Positions 47,415-56,596 of a stretch of 64,000 nt of DNA are shown here, one piece after another; the first letter of the stretch is position 1; each line of letters opens with the position of its first letter. Source of the stretch: Ruegeria sp. SCSIO 43209 (GTDB lineage: Bacteria; Pseudomonadota; Alphaproteobacteria; Rhodobacterales; Rhodobacteraceae); contig NZ_CP065359.1 in the NCBI RefSeq assembly GCF_019904295.1, positions 397,001-461,000 on the forward strand, read 5' to 3'. Both the position numbers and the translations under genes were made by a program. The notes beneath the pieces are model-generated. The model did not search any database, had not been told where the DNA came from, and saw only the letters and a program-made list of their open reading frames with translations.

Positions 47415-48329
47415 ATGTCCTATCTCGACAACATTCGAACCTTTGTCCGGGTCTATGACTTGGGCAGCATGTCAGCCGCCGGGCGGGATATGAGAATTTC
47501 ACCTGCGGTGACGTCGGCGCGAATATCGCAGTTGGAGGATCATCTGGGAGTGCGCCTGTTTCAGCGCACAACCCGGAACCTGACACCAACGGAACAGGGG
47601 CGGGCGTTCTACCCCGGCGCGGTTGCGGTTCTGGATGCAGTTGATGAGGCAGAAGCCCAAGTCACGCATCTGACCGAAGCCCCCCGCGGGTCTCTGTTTG
47701 TTGCTGCGCCCTTGGGTGTCGGGCGCCGGTTATTGGCGCCTCATGTGCCTGATTTTCTGTCAGAATACCCTGAGATTGATGTGCGTCTAAGACTAACAGA
47801 CCGCTCGGTTGATCTGACCACCGAAGGCTTGGATCTGGCTTTTTTCATCGGTCAGCCCGAAGACAGTACATTGCGCATTCGCAAGATTGCGGATTGCCAG
47901 CGTGTGCTATGTGCAGCCCCTGATTACGTGAGCCGATGTGGGATGCCAGAAGCTGGATCCGATCTGATTTCAGGCAAGCATGAATGCTTGAACCTGCGCT
48001 TCCCTGGCGCGGCAGAGTTTCAGTGGATGCTGGAAACTCCCGATGGCCCGAAACGATTTGCTGTCTCGGGCAGGTATGAATGTGACGATGGTGATGTTTT
48101 GACCGATTGGGCGCTGTCTGGGCAAGGTATTGCCATGAAACCCGTTTTTGAAGTGTCAGAGCATTTGAAGGCGGGGAGGCTGATCCCGGTGGCGATGAAG
48201 ACGCCTCCGGTTCCCGTGCAAATGGCCTGCCTGTATACGCATCGCCGCCATCAGGACCCGAAGGCGCGGCTGTTTATGGATTTCATGATTGACCGGATCG
48301 GCAAAGTGGTTCGAAGCGCCGAAGTCTAG
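47415..48329 (+). CDS. LysR-family regulator beside the purine catabolism genes
   Basis: A 304-residue protein with the helix-turn-helix at the start (TFVRVYDLGSMSAAGRDMRI, then SPAVTSARISQLEDHLG) and an effector domain. It belongs to the CrgA/AaeR-like LysR set judged by LGVRLFQRTTRNLTPTEQG. Flanked by puuD (divergent) and uraH (convergent), it most likely controls purine use; the inducer is unknown. The ATG at 47415 lacks a strong ribosome site. Confidence 0.82.
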   Translation: MSYLDNIRTFVRVYDLGSMSAAGRDMRISPAVTSARISQLEDHLGVRLFQRTTRNLTPTEQGRAFYPGAVAVLDAVDEAEAQVTHLTEAPRGSLFVAAPLGVGRRLLAPHVPDFLSEYPEIDVRLRLTDRSVDLTTEGLDLAFFIGQPEDSTLRIRKIADCQRVLCAAPDYVSRCGMPEAGSDLISGKHECLNLRFPGAAEFQWMLETPDGPKRFAVSGRYECDDGDVLTDWALSGQGIAMKPVFEVSEHLKAGRLIPVAMKTPPVPVQMACLYTHRRHQDPKARLFMDFMIDRIGKVVRSAEV

Positions 48330-48331
48330 GA

Positions 48332-48688
48332 CTAGCTGCCCCGGTAGGTCGAGTAGCCGTAGGGGGACAACAGCAGCGGAACGTGGTAGTGCGCGTCCGC
48401 ATCGGACATGCCAAAGCGGATCGGCACCTGATCCAGAAACAGAGGATCATCGCCATCCTGACCTGTCGCGCGCAGGTAATCTCCGGCGAAGAATATCAGC
48501 TCATAAGTGCCGGTTTTAAAGTCGTCCTGCGGTAAGATCGGGCTATTGGTTCGGCCATCCGCGTTGGTTTCCATCTCGACCAGTTTACGGTGCGAGTTCC
48601 CTGACACTTTGTAGAGCGCGATTTTCAACCCCTCAGCGGGGCAGCCGCGCGCCGTGTCGAGAACGTGGGTTGTCAGATAGCCAGCCAA
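48332..48688 (-). CDS. uraH: 5-Hydroxyisourate hydrolase (transthyretin-like)
   Basis: A 118-residue enzyme converting 5-hydroxyisourate to OHCU. LTTHVLDTARGCPAEGLKIA (active-site His), RTNSPIL and the C-terminal YRGS signature are diagnostic. It starts at a TTG (48688) with AGGAGAG five bases upstream. It is transcribed away from puuE, with 163 bp of shared control DNA, and its stop nearly touches the LysR gene. Confidence 0.95.
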   Translation of the reverse strand: MAGYLTTHVLDTARGCPAEGLKIALYKVSGNSHRKLVEMETNADGRTNSPILPQDDFKTGTYELIFFAGDYLRATGQDGDDPLFLDQVPIRFGMSDADAHYHVPLLLSPYGYSTYRGS

Positions 48689-48780
48689 GGGTCTCTCCTA
48701 TGTGTTTCTTTTGGTGTGCCACAGTCTGGGCCAAACCGCAAAATGGTTGAAATGCCGAAAGAACTGGAAACAGTGTTCGG

Positions 48781-48798
48781 ATTGATTTGATAATCAAT
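48781..48798. promoter_or_regulatory. ATTGAT-N6-ATCAAT palindrome between uraH and puuE
   Basis: A perfect 6-bp inverted repeat with six-base spacer in the divergent promoter region. The arms carry the T-N11-A pattern of LysR sites, so the nearby LysR product is the obvious candidate. Confidence 0.45.
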
Positions 48799-48851
48799 GG
48801 ACCGTTTCTGCGGTAAAGCTGTCAAAACACCTAATCGGACTGGAAGACACT

Positions 48852-50270
48852 ATGCAGCCGCCTCGTTACCCCCGCGATATGATCGGATACGGAGCCAACC
48901 CACCTGACGCCGCATGGCCCGGCGGTGCAAAACTGGCTGTGCAGATTGTGTTGAACTACGAAGAAGGTGGCGAAAACTGTGTTCTGCACGGGGACGCTGC
49001 GTCCGAGGCGTTCTTGTCCGAGATCGTTGGGGCGGCGCAGTGGCCGGGCCAGCGTCATTGGAACATGGAATCGATCTATGAATACGGCTCGCGGTCGGGG
49101 TTCTGGCGCCTGCATCGCTTGATGAAAGACCTACCGATCACCGTTTATGGTGTGGCTACCGCGTTAGCGCGTTCGCCAGATCAGGTTGCGGCGATGAAAT
49201 CGGCAGGGTGGGAGATTGCCAGCCATGGCCTGAAATGGGTCGAGCACAAGGATATGCCCGAGGCGGAAGAACGGGCCCAGATCGCCGAAGCGATCCGTCT
49301 GCATGCCGAAGTCGTAGGGGATCGCCCGCGCGGCTGGTACACTGGGCGCTGTTCGGACAACACCGTGCGTCTGGTCGCCGAGGAAGGTGGCTTTGCTTAT
49401 GTTGCCGATACCTATGCAGACGATCTACCCTACTGGATGCAAACCGGTGGTCGGGATCAGTTGATTGTTCCCTACACGCTGGATTGCAATGACATGCGCT
49501 TTGCGACGCCACAGGGGTTCAACGCCGGGGATCAGTTCTATTCGTATCTGAAAGACAGTTTCGACGCGCTTTATGCGGAAGGCGAGGCCGGTGCACCCAA
49601 GATGCTGTCGATCGGTTTGCACTGTCGCCTGATCGGGCGACCGGGACGCGTCATGGCGCTGAAACGGTTTCTGGATTACGCGCGTGGGTTCTCGGACGTG
49701 TGGTTCGCAACGCGATTGCAGATTGCCGAGCATTGGGCCGAAAAGCACCCGGCGGCTGAGCGTCCACAACCCTCGCAAATGGGCCGCGAAGAATTCGTCT
49801 CTGAGTATGGAGGTATCTTCGAGCATTCCGCTTGGATCGCCGAGCGCGCCTATGATCTGGAATTGGGCGCGGCGCATGACACGGCAGGCGGATTACACAA
49901 TGCTTTGACCCGCATGTTCCGGTCCGCCTCAACCGAGGAACGGCTCGGTGTTTTGACAGCCCACCCTGATCTGGCAGGCAAACTGGCGCAGGCAAAGCGG
50001 CTGACACAGGAAAGTACGTCCGAGCAAGCCTCGGCAGGGCTTGATGCGCTGACGGATGAGGAACGCGCCACCTTCACCGAACTGAACCAGCGCTATACGG
50101 AAAAATTCGGCTTTCCGTTCATCATTGCCGTGCGGGACCACAACAAAGCCTCGATCCTGAGTGCGTTCCAGCGACGCATCGAACAGGATCGCGACACCGA
50201 ATTCGCCGAGGCTTGCCGGCAGGTCGAACGGATTGCCGAGTTCCGCTTGCGGGATGTGCTGCCCTCATGA
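48852..50270 (+). CDS. puuE: Bifunctional allantoinase (PuuE) / OHCU decarboxylase (UraD)
   Basis: A 472-residue fusion. Residues 1-about 305 are a NodB-like polysaccharide-deacetylase fold of the PuuE allantoinase type (RDMIGYGANPPDAAWPGGA, LNYEEGGE, EIASHGLKW, GLHCRLIGRPGR). From about 315 to the end is a UraD domain (FVSEYGGIFEHSAWIAERAY, LTAHPDLAGKLA, FGFPFIIAVRDHNKASIL). UraD makes S-allantoin from OHCU, and PuuE opens it to allantoate, so one polypeptide performs consecutive steps. Such fusions are known in Proteobacteria. Confidence 0.93.
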   Translation: MQPPRYPRDMIGYGANPPDAAWPGGAKLAVQIVLNYEEGGENCVLHGDAASEAFLSEIVGAAQWPGQRHWNMESIYEYGSRSGFWRLHRLMKDLPITVYGVATALARSPDQVAAMKSAGWEIASHGLKWVEHKDMPEAEERAQIAEAIRLHAEVVGDRPRGWYTGRCSDNTVRLVAEEGGFAYVADTYADDLPYWMQTGGRDQLIVPYTLDCNDMRFATPQGFNAGDQFYSYLKDSFDALYAEGEAGAPKMLSIGLHCRLIGRPGRVMALKRFLDYARGFSDVWFATRLQIAEHWAEKHPAAERPQPSQMGREEFVSEYGGIFEHSAWIAERAYDLELGAAHDTAGGLHNALTRMFRSASTEERLGVLTAHPDLAGKLAQAKRLTQESTSEQASAGLDALTDEERATFTELNQRYTEKFGFPFIIAVRDHNKASILSAFQRRIEQDRDTEFAEACRQVERIAEFRLRDVLPS

Positions 50271-50752
50271 CTCGGATTGTCGCTGAACCGATCTCGGCTG
50301 AGGCTTTCGCACCGTTTGGAGATCTGATCGATATCTCGGGCGAGCCCGACAAGATCATCAATCAGGGCCAATGCGGGCGGTATCACGACCGGGCTAAACT
50401 GGATTTCAGTGATGCCCGCGCGGGCATCAGCCTATTCAGCGCCAACTCGCGCGAGATGCCTTACCTGCTGGAGATGGTTGAGCGTCATCCGGATGGCAGC
50501 CAGGCTTTCATTCCAATGACCCACCAGCCCTTTCTGGTGGTCGTCGCCCCCGATGAAGGCGGGAAACCGGGTCAACCACGCGCATTCATCACACAAGCCG
50601 GGCAAGCCGTGAACTATCACCGTGGAACATGGCACGGCGTCTTAACGCCTTTACATGGGCCCGGCCTGTTTGCGGTTGTCGATCGCATCGGAGTCGGCCT
50701 GAATTTAGAAGAATACTGGTTCAGCACACCGTACGAGGTGGTCAACCGCTGA
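50267..50752 (+). CDS. allA: Ureidoglycolate lyase
   Basis: A 161-residue cupin enzyme splitting ureidoglycolate to glyoxylate and urea. AFAPFGDLID, HPDGSQAFIPM and NYHRGTWHGVLTPL are family marks. The ATG overlaps the puuE stop as ATGA, so the two are translated together. It follows allantoinase although allantoate amidohydrolase is not in view. Confidence 0.93.
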   Translation: MTRIVAEPISAEAFAPFGDLIDISGEPDKIINQGQCGRYHDRAKLDFSDARAGISLFSANSREMPYLLEMVERHPDGSQAFIPMTHQPFLVVVAPDEGGKPGQPRAFITQAGQAVNYHRGTWHGVLTPLHGPGLFAVVDRIGVGLNLEEYWFSTPYEVVNR

Positions 50753-50819
50753 AACCAGAACCGAAGCCGCCGGAGAAGCGGTAAGAACCCCATTGGATCT
50801 TAGGGAGGACAATGAGATC

Positions 50820-52247
50820 ATGGCTGAAACTTCGATAGGGACGCCCGAACAGCTTCGGGACCCGAACTTCACACCCGCCTTGCACAAGGCGATACCGCTG
50901 GGCATTCAGCACGTTTTGGCGATGTTCGTCTCGAACGTGACACCGGCCATCATCGTGGCGGGTGCTGCCGGTTTTGGATTTGGGTCGAACTCCCCGGATT
51001 TTCCCGAATTGCTGTACCTGATCCAGATGTCGATGCTGTTCGCTGGGCTGGCGACCCTGCTGCAGACTATCACGATTGGCCCGGTTGGAGCGGCTCTGCC
51101 GATTGTACAAGGAACGAGCTTTGCGTTTTTGCCCATCATGATCCCTCTGGTCGCCGGAAAAGGCGTGGATGCCTTAGGGGCGCTGTTTTGCGGTGTCTTG
51201 GTTGGCGGTTTGTTTCATGCCTTTCTTGGCCTCTTCATAGGCAAGATACGGTTTGCGCTTCCGCCGCTGGTCACTGGACTTGTCGTAACAATGATCGGTT
51301 TGGCGCTGGTCAAGGTCGGCATACAATACGCCGCTGGTGGTGTGCCTGCGATTGGAACTCCTGAGTATGGATCGCTGCTCAACTGGTCGGCTGCACTGGT
51401 TGTGGTTGTTGTGACGCTTGGCCTCAAGTTCTTTGCACGCGGTATGCTGTCGGTGTCTGCCGTACTGGTTGGTTTGGCCATCGGCTACGTCTATGCCCTG
51501 ATGGTCGGGATGGTGACGTTCGAGGCCATTGGCACAAGTTGGTCACGCGCCTCAGCTTTTGCTCTGCCCGTACCGTTCAAATATGGGTTTGAGTTCTCTC
51601 TGGCCGCCGTGATCGGCTTTTGTCTGATGTCTTTTGTCTCGGCCATCGAGACCGTCGGAGACGTATCGGGTATCACCAAAGGTGGTGCAGGTCGCGAAGC
51701 AACCGACAAGGAAATCGCTGGCGCGACCTATGCCGATGGTTTCGGAACAGCGATTGCCGGTATGTTTGGCGGGTTTCCCAATACGTCCTTCAGCCAGAAT
51801 GTCGGTTTGATTGCGATGACGGGCGTCATGAGCCGCCATGTCGTGACCTGTGGAGCTATCTTCCTGATCCTGTGTGGCCTTGTGCCAAAAGTCGGGGCAA
51901 TTATCCGCACCGTGCCTATCGAAGTGCTGGGCGGTGGTGTGATCGTCATGTTCGGCATGGTGGTCGCGGCAGGTATCTCGATGCTGTCAGACGTGGATTG
52001 GAACCGTCGCAACATGGTGATCTTTGCGATTTCGCTGTCGATCGGTCTTGGGTTGCAACTGGAACCCGGCGCGGTTCAGCACCTACCTGATACACTTCGT
52101 ATCCTGATGACCAGCGGCCTGCTGCCCGCAGCGCTGATCGCCATTGTACTGAATTTGGTCCTGCCAGAAGAATTGGCCGAAGAATCGACTGAAGAGGTTT
52201 CAGGGGGTATGGCCGGTCACGGGGCGGGTAGCCTACCTCACGATTGA
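50820..52247 (+). CDS. NCS2-family purine/uracil permease
   Basis: A 475-residue transporter with about 12-14 membrane helices. GGFPNTSFSQNVGLIAMTG is the NCS2 signature (N..SFSQN), and VSAIETVGDVSGITKGG contains the substrate-contact Glu. The location, right after the ureide genes, favours urate, xanthine or uric-acid-like purines over uracil. GGAGGA lies ten bases before the ATG at 50820. Confidence 0.9.
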   Translation: MAETSIGTPEQLRDPNFTPALHKAIPLGIQHVLAMFVSNVTPAIIVAGAAGFGFGSNSPDFPELLYLIQMSMLFAGLATLLQTITIGPVGAALPIVQGTSFAFLPIMIPLVAGKGVDALGALFCGVLVGGLFHAFLGLFIGKIRFALPPLVTGLVVTMIGLALVKVGIQYAAGGVPAIGTPEYGSLLNWSAALVVVVVTLGLKFFARGMLSVSAVLVGLAIGYVYALMVGMVTFEAIGTSWSRASAFALPVPFKYGFEFSLAAVIGFCLMSFVSAIETVGDVSGITKGGAGREATDKEIAGATYADGFGTAIAGMFGGFPNTSFSQNVGLIAMTGVMSRHVVTCGAIFLILCGLVPKVGAIIRTVPIEVLGGGVIVMFGMVVAAGISMLSDVDWNRRNMVIFAISLSIGLGLQLEPGAVQHLPDTLRILMTSGLLPAALIAIVLNLVLPEELAEESTEEVSGGMAGHGAGSLPHD

Positions 52248-52256
52248 AGTGTTGAA

Positions 52257-52290
52257 GTAATCCGCAGCGTGCTTCAGCGCTGCGGATTAC
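52257..52290. terminator. Strong hairpin between permease and gap
   Basis: GTAATCCGCAGCG / CGCTGCGGATTAC is a perfect 13-bp stem with an eight-base loop; it overlaps the gap stop codon. There is no T run, so termination may need Rho or simply protect both mRNA ends. Confidence 0.6.
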
Positions 52291-53276
52291 CCGGTGTTTG
52301 CCATTAGGCGCGCGACATCCAGCATGCGGGCTGAAAACCCCCATTCATTGTCGTACCAGCCAAAAACCCTGATCTGCATCTCTCCAATCATGCGCGTCTC
52401 GGGCCCCGCCACTACCAGTGACTCAGGGCGGGACCGCAAATCAGATGACACCAAGGGCAGATCGGTCCATCCCAGCACGGCAGAAGCTGCGACCGCGTCG
52501 CGAAAGGCTTGGTCGAACTGCTCAGCGCTCATGCCACGTTCAAGCGTGGCGACAAGATCAATGGCAGATACGCTGGCCGTCGGAACACGCACCGCGGCCC
52601 CCGACACACGACCGGCCAGGTCTGGCAAGACGATATCAATCAAATGCGTCGCGCTCGAGGTCGTGGGCACCATCGACAATGCCCCGGCGCGCGATCGGGC
52701 CAAATCCCCGCGTGGCGCATCGACCATCGGCTGGCTGTTTGTATAGCAGTGGATGGTGGTCATGTGCCCGGACACAAGCCCGCCGATTTGATCAATCAGC
52801 TTGACGAGCGGCGCCAGCCCATTCGTGGTGCAGGATGCATTTGAAACGATCCGTGCGCTGCCCAATTGATCTTCGTTTGCCCCCAGTACCAGTGTGACTT
52901 CGGCAGCGGGTGACGGACCGGAAATCAACACTTTATCCGCCCCAGCAGTCAAGCCCCGGCTGGCCACGTCGGATGTTCGCGCGACGCCGGTGCAATCGAG
53001 CATGACATCGACGCCGGACAGATCGACCTGTGCCAAATCGGCGCTGTGAGACATCAGAATAACGCGGCCATCGATATTCAGTGCTTCACCTTCAGTCGTG
53101 ACCGAACCCTGATAGGGGCCAAACGTGCTGTCATATTTGAGCAGGTATGCGCATGTTTCCAGCGGCGCGATATCGTTGATCAGCACCAGTTCTACATCCG
53201 AATGCTGCGGCAGGCTTAGGACCTGACGCAGAATGGTGCGGCCGATACGGCCGAATCCGTTGATCGCGAGTTTCAT
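52287..53276 (-). CDS. Glyceraldehyde-3-phosphate dehydrogenase paralogue
   Basis: A 329-residue Rossmann enzyme. NGFGRIGRTILRQVL binds NAD; SNASCTTN has the nucleophile Cys149 and TTIHCYTNSQ the base His176, in the usual numbering. It differs from central GAPDHs in GDLARSRAGA and a short N terminus. The ATG at 53276 is preferred to a TTG at 53282. Its place inside a ureide block is unusual, and a role with another aldehyde phosphate (erythrose-4-phosphate, for example) is possible. It converges on the permease. Confidence 0.88.
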   Translation of the reverse strand: MKLAINGFGRIGRTILRQVLSLPQHSDVELVLINDIAPLETCAYLLKYDSTFGPYQGSVTTEGEALNIDGRVILMSHSADLAQVDLSGVDVMLDCTGVARTSDVASRGLTAGADKVLISGPSPAAEVTLVLGANEDQLGSARIVSNASCTTNGLAPLVKLIDQIGGLVSGHMTTIHCYTNSQPMVDAPRGDLARSRAGALSMVPTTSSATHLIDIVLPDLAGRVSGAAVRVPTASVSAIDLVATLERGMSAEQFDQAFRDAVAASAVLGWTDLPLVSSDLRSRPESLVVAGPETRMIGEMQIRVFGWYDNEWGFSARMLDVARLMANTG

Positions 53277-53330
53277 GCGCAAGCTATGGCAGGCAGATCA
53301 GGCGATCTCAATCAAAGTATTGTACCAATT

Positions 53331-53654
53331 TCAGTTGCAGCTGACCTGCGAAAAGAACTGGCCCGAAATGTTCTGATACATGCTGGAATAGATCGCCTTG
53401 CAGCCAGTCGCCTTCTGTATCGCGGCCATTGCCTGGATGGTGCGAAGACGTGGCGGCGGGCCAAAGGGGTTCAGATTGTTATTATCCCGCGTCGCCCGAT
53501 AAACCACAGGCGCGTCCGAGACCTGCGTCACCGCCCATGTGCGGCTCATGACGAAAACGGATTTGGTTTCTTCCTTGGCTGCGACCGGGGCGGCGTTGAA
53601 CGCCGAAAGGCCAAGGGTGGCAACCAGTGCAATCATCGTACCGCGCAGTAACAT
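53331..53654 (-). CDS. Small exported protein of unknown function
   Basis: A 107-residue protein with a signal peptide (TMIALVATLGLSAFNAAPVA) and a mature part containing VYRATRDNNNLNPFGPPPRL and a C-terminal pair of cysteines (GCKAIYSSMYQ and VSCN) that could form a disulfide. GGAG precedes the ATG. It is 54 bp upstream of gap and may share its transcript. I do not recognise the family. Confidence 0.55.
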   Translation of the reverse strand: MLLRGTMIALVATLGLSAFNAAPVAAKEETKSVFVMSRTWAVTQVSDAPVVYRATRDNNNLNPFGPPPRLRTIQAMAAIQKATGCKAIYSSMYQNISGQFFSQVSCN

Positions 53655-53756
53655 CGAACAATCTCCAGTGCTGAAAACTCATTTGATTTCATCAGATTCC
53701 AGCGATTCTGTGAACCCCTTTACCAGAACTTGACCCGGTAAAGCCCCGATCGTCAG

Positions 53757-54590
53757 CTACCTAGACGGTACAGACAACGGCATGTGCCTATTCACATCCT
53801 TGTACAACAGATAGCGAAACCGTCCCGGTCCGCCTGCGTAACAGGCCTGCGGGCAGAAAGCGCGCAGCCACATGTAGTCGCCGGCCTCAACCTCGACCCA
53901 GTCCTGATTGAGACGATAAACGGCCTTGCCCTCAAGCACATAAAGGCCGTGTTCCATCACATGGGTTTCGGCAAAGGGAATCACGCCACCAGGTTCGAAA
54001 TTGACGATGTTGACATGCATGTCGTGACGCAGGTCCTGCGGATCGGTGAAACGGGTGGTAGACCAGCGGCCTTCGGTGCCGGGCATTTCGTTAGGTACCA
54101 CGTCGCGTTCATTGGTGATGATCGGGTCAGGGGCGGGCAGGCCGGGCACTGCATCATAAGCCTTGCGCACCCAATGGAACCGGGCAACTGAATCGCCATG
54201 GTTGTGCAGCGTCCAGTCGCTGCCCGGGGGGATATAGGCATATCCACCGATCTCAAGAACATGATCCGCTTCGTTCAGGGTCAGCGTGACGCTGCCCTCG
54301 ACCACGAAGATCACCCCTTGCGCATTTGGGTCGGTTTCGGGCGTATCGCTGCCACCGCCGGGCTGCACCTCCATTATGTATTGCGAGAATGTCTCGGCAA
54401 AACCACTCAGAGGCCGGGATAAGACCCAAAGACGTGTATTCTCCCAGAAAGGCAGAAAGCTGGTGACGATGTCGCGCATCGTGCCCTTGGGGATTACCGC
54501 ATAGGCATCGGTGAACATGGCACGGTCGGTCAACAGTTGCTCTTGCCCCGGATGTCCGCCTGTCGGTGCATAATATTTAGGATGTGTCAT
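53757..54590 (-). CDS. allE: (S)-Ureidoglycine aminohydrolase
   Basis: A 277-residue bicupin enzyme that deaminates ureidoglycine to ureidoglycolate, feeding AllA. The N-terminal KYYAPTGGHPGQEQLLTDRA, GSVTLTLNEADHVLEIGGYA and the second cupin (HVMEHGLYVLEGKAVYRL, with metal His and Glu) are family marks. The ATG at 54590 is chosen for MTHPKYYAPTGG. It is divergent from the small exported protein at 54767. Confidence 0.92.
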   Translation of the reverse strand: MTHPKYYAPTGGHPGQEQLLTDRAMFTDAYAVIPKGTMRDIVTSFLPFWENTRLWVLSRPLSGFAETFSQYIMEVQPGGGSDTPETDPNAQGVIFVVEGSVTLTLNEADHVLEIGGYAYIPPGSDWTLHNHGDSVARFHWVRKAYDAVPGLPAPDPIITNERDVVPNEMPGTEGRWSTTRFTDPQDLRHDMHVNIVNFEPGGVIPFAETHVMEHGLYVLEGKAVYRLNQDWVEVEAGDYMWLRAFCPQACYAGGPGRFRYLLYKDVNRHMPLSVPSR

Positions 54591-54766
54591 CAAATGCCTC
54601 TGCTTCGTCTGGGCACAATATGAGGCGATCTCACGGGCGGACCTAGCGCCCGCCTTGCGAAAGGTTTGTTCGGGATAATTTGAAGGTGGCCAAGTGGGGC
54701 TTGGCCGCACACGCATAGAGGTATATCTATGGACGTGAAAGTCATTCAAATCGGCGAGGCCCTTTG

Positions 54767-55123
54767 ATGAAAGCCTTTGTTTACACAGCGCTGGTTGCTG
54801 CACTTTTTCTGGGGGTGGGTGGAATAGCACAGGCTAAACCACTTTCCCGAATCATCGCGGAAATGGGGTTGAGCCCCGCTGACTTTGAGGTGTTGAACGA
54901 CACCTCAAACGCGTTGCTGTCGACGGGCACTCCATCCGTGGGGCAGGAGAGGGCTTGGCTCAATCAGGACACCGGCTCGAAGGGGACAATCCGCGTGCAA
55001 AGCGTTCAGGGCAATTGTGTGATACTTCAGCACTTTGTGCAGCCTGAAGGTGCTGCACAGGCCCGCGATATCAGAACGCGCCGCTGCAAGACCGCTGATG
55101 GGAACTGGATCCTGACACCTTAA
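54767..55123 (+). CDS. Exported surface-antigen-like protein of unknown function
   Basis: A 118-residue protein with a signal peptide (MKAFVYTALVAALFLGVGGI, cleavage near AQAKP). The mature domain (AWLNQDTGSKGTIRVQSVQG, NCVILQHFV, TRRCKTADGNWIL) resembles the 17-kDa surface-antigen C-terminal domain, with two Cys that could pair. GAGG precedes the ATG at 54767. Role unknown. Confidence 0.62.
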   Translation: MKAFVYTALVAALFLGVGGIAQAKPLSRIIAEMGLSPADFEVLNDTSNALLSTGTPSVGQERAWLNQDTGSKGTIRVQSVQGNCVILQHFVQPEGAAQARDIRTRRCKTADGNWILTP

Positions 55124-55345
55124 AGGCCGTTGCCTTGGCCAGCACCCGAACTAGCACAGCTGCACCCTTGTGATTTGCTCCAGCTAATTTTACCGCAGGC
55201 CCCCTGCTGGGCATCGCATTGATGCTGGACCGGGCTCAATTTGCGTGAATGACGTTCCGTCAATTAGCTGGACACGCTCATGGCCACTAAGCCATCCTCG
55301 GACCAAAGCCAAAGACCCGCATTGCGCCACAGGGAAGGAATAGAC

Positions 55346-56581
55346 ATGACCATGACTTTCGGATTGCGTGAGGAAAACCGCGCCCTGTTACAGCGGGTGA
55401 GAGATATGATTCACGACGAGGTCATGCCGCTTGAAGATGAGTATCAGGCAGAAATCAATAAAGGCGATCGTTGGAAATATACCGAGCGACAGGCCGAGAT
55501 TCTCGAGGGGCTGAAAGCCAAGGCCAAGGCGGCGGGGCTTTGGAACTTCTGGCTGACAGACAGCGACAAAGGTTTTGGCCTCAGTACAGTTGAATACGCC
55601 TATTTCGCCGAGGAGATGGGCAAGACGCCCTTGGGGGCCGAAGTTTTCAACTGCTCCGCGCCCGATACAGGGAATATGGAGGTGTTTGAACGCTACGGGT
55701 CAGGCGCGATGAAAGAGCAGTGGCTGAAGCCTTTGCTCGACGGGCAGATTCGCTCGGCTTATCTGATGACCGAACCCGATGTGGCCTCATCGGATGCCAC
55801 CAACATTTCGATGTCCTGCGTGAGGGACGGGGCCGAATATGTTCTGAACGGCGAGAAATGGTGGTCGTCTGGGGCGGGCGATCCGCGTTGCAAGGTCTAT
55901 ATCGTGATGGTCAAAACCGGCGGGGACGATCTGCCAAAGCACCAGCGCCAGTCGATGATCGTGGTCCCAGCAGACGCGCCGGGTATTGAGGTATTGCGCC
56001 CGATGGAGGTCTATGGCCACGACGATGCGCCCCATGGTCACATGCACATCCGTTTCACAGAAGTTCGGGTCCCGGCCGAAAACATTCTATTGGGCGAAGG
56101 GCGCGGGTTCGAGATCGCGCAGGGGCGCTTGGGGCCGGGCCGTATTCACCATTGCATGCGCGCGATTGGTCAGGCCGAGTCTGCGCTGGAGCAGATGTGC
56201 AAGCGTTCACTACAGCGCCAGGCGTTTGGGAAGAAACTGGCGCAGCTGGGGGCAAACTACGACATCATCGCCGAATGTCGGATGGAGATCGAAATGGCCC
56301 GTTTGCTGTGCCTCAAGGCCGCCTGGTACATGGATCAGGGCGATGCACGGGCGGCGGCCCCATGGATCAGCCAGATCAAGGTCGTTGCCCCCAAGGTCGC
56401 GCTGAAGGTGATCGATGAGGCCGTGCAAATGTTCGGCGCACAGGGGATCAGTCAGGATACGCCCTTGGCAAATGCATGGATCCATGTGCGCACCCTGCGT
56501 CTGGCGGATGGGCCGGACGCAGTGCATCGCCGTCAGGTCGCTCGCGCCGAGTTGAAGAAATACACGCAGGAAAAAGTCTGA
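55346..56581 (+). CDS. Acyl-CoA dehydrogenase
   Basis: A 411-residue flavoenzyme of the ACAD family. YLMTEPDVASSDATNISMSC and GEKWWSSGAGDPRCKVYIVM mark the FAD/substrate domain, and VQMFGAQGISQDTPLANAWI the C-terminal helix bundle. It resembles the ACAD10/11 and CaiA-like branch that works on longer or branched acyl-CoAs; exact substrate unknown. The ATG at 55346 has GGGAAGG upstream; the 222 bp before it hold no feature I recognise. The thioesterase follows by 15 bp. Confidence 0.93.
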   Translation: MTMTFGLREENRALLQRVRDMIHDEVMPLEDEYQAEINKGDRWKYTERQAEILEGLKAKAKAAGLWNFWLTDSDKGFGLSTVEYAYFAEEMGKTPLGAEVFNCSAPDTGNMEVFERYGSGAMKEQWLKPLLDGQIRSAYLMTEPDVASSDATNISMSCVRDGAEYVLNGEKWWSSGAGDPRCKVYIVMVKTGGDDLPKHQRQSMIVVPADAPGIEVLRPMEVYGHDDAPHGHMHIRFTEVRVPAENILLGEGRGFEIAQGRLGPGRIHHCMRAIGQAESALEQMCKRSLQRQAFGKKLAQLGANYDIIAECRMEIEMARLLCLKAAWYMDQGDARAAAPWISQIKVVAPKVALKVIDEAVQMFGAQGISQDTPLANAWIHVRTLRLADGPDAVHRRQVARAELKKYTQEKV

Positions 56582-56596
56582 GGCGACAGAACCACA

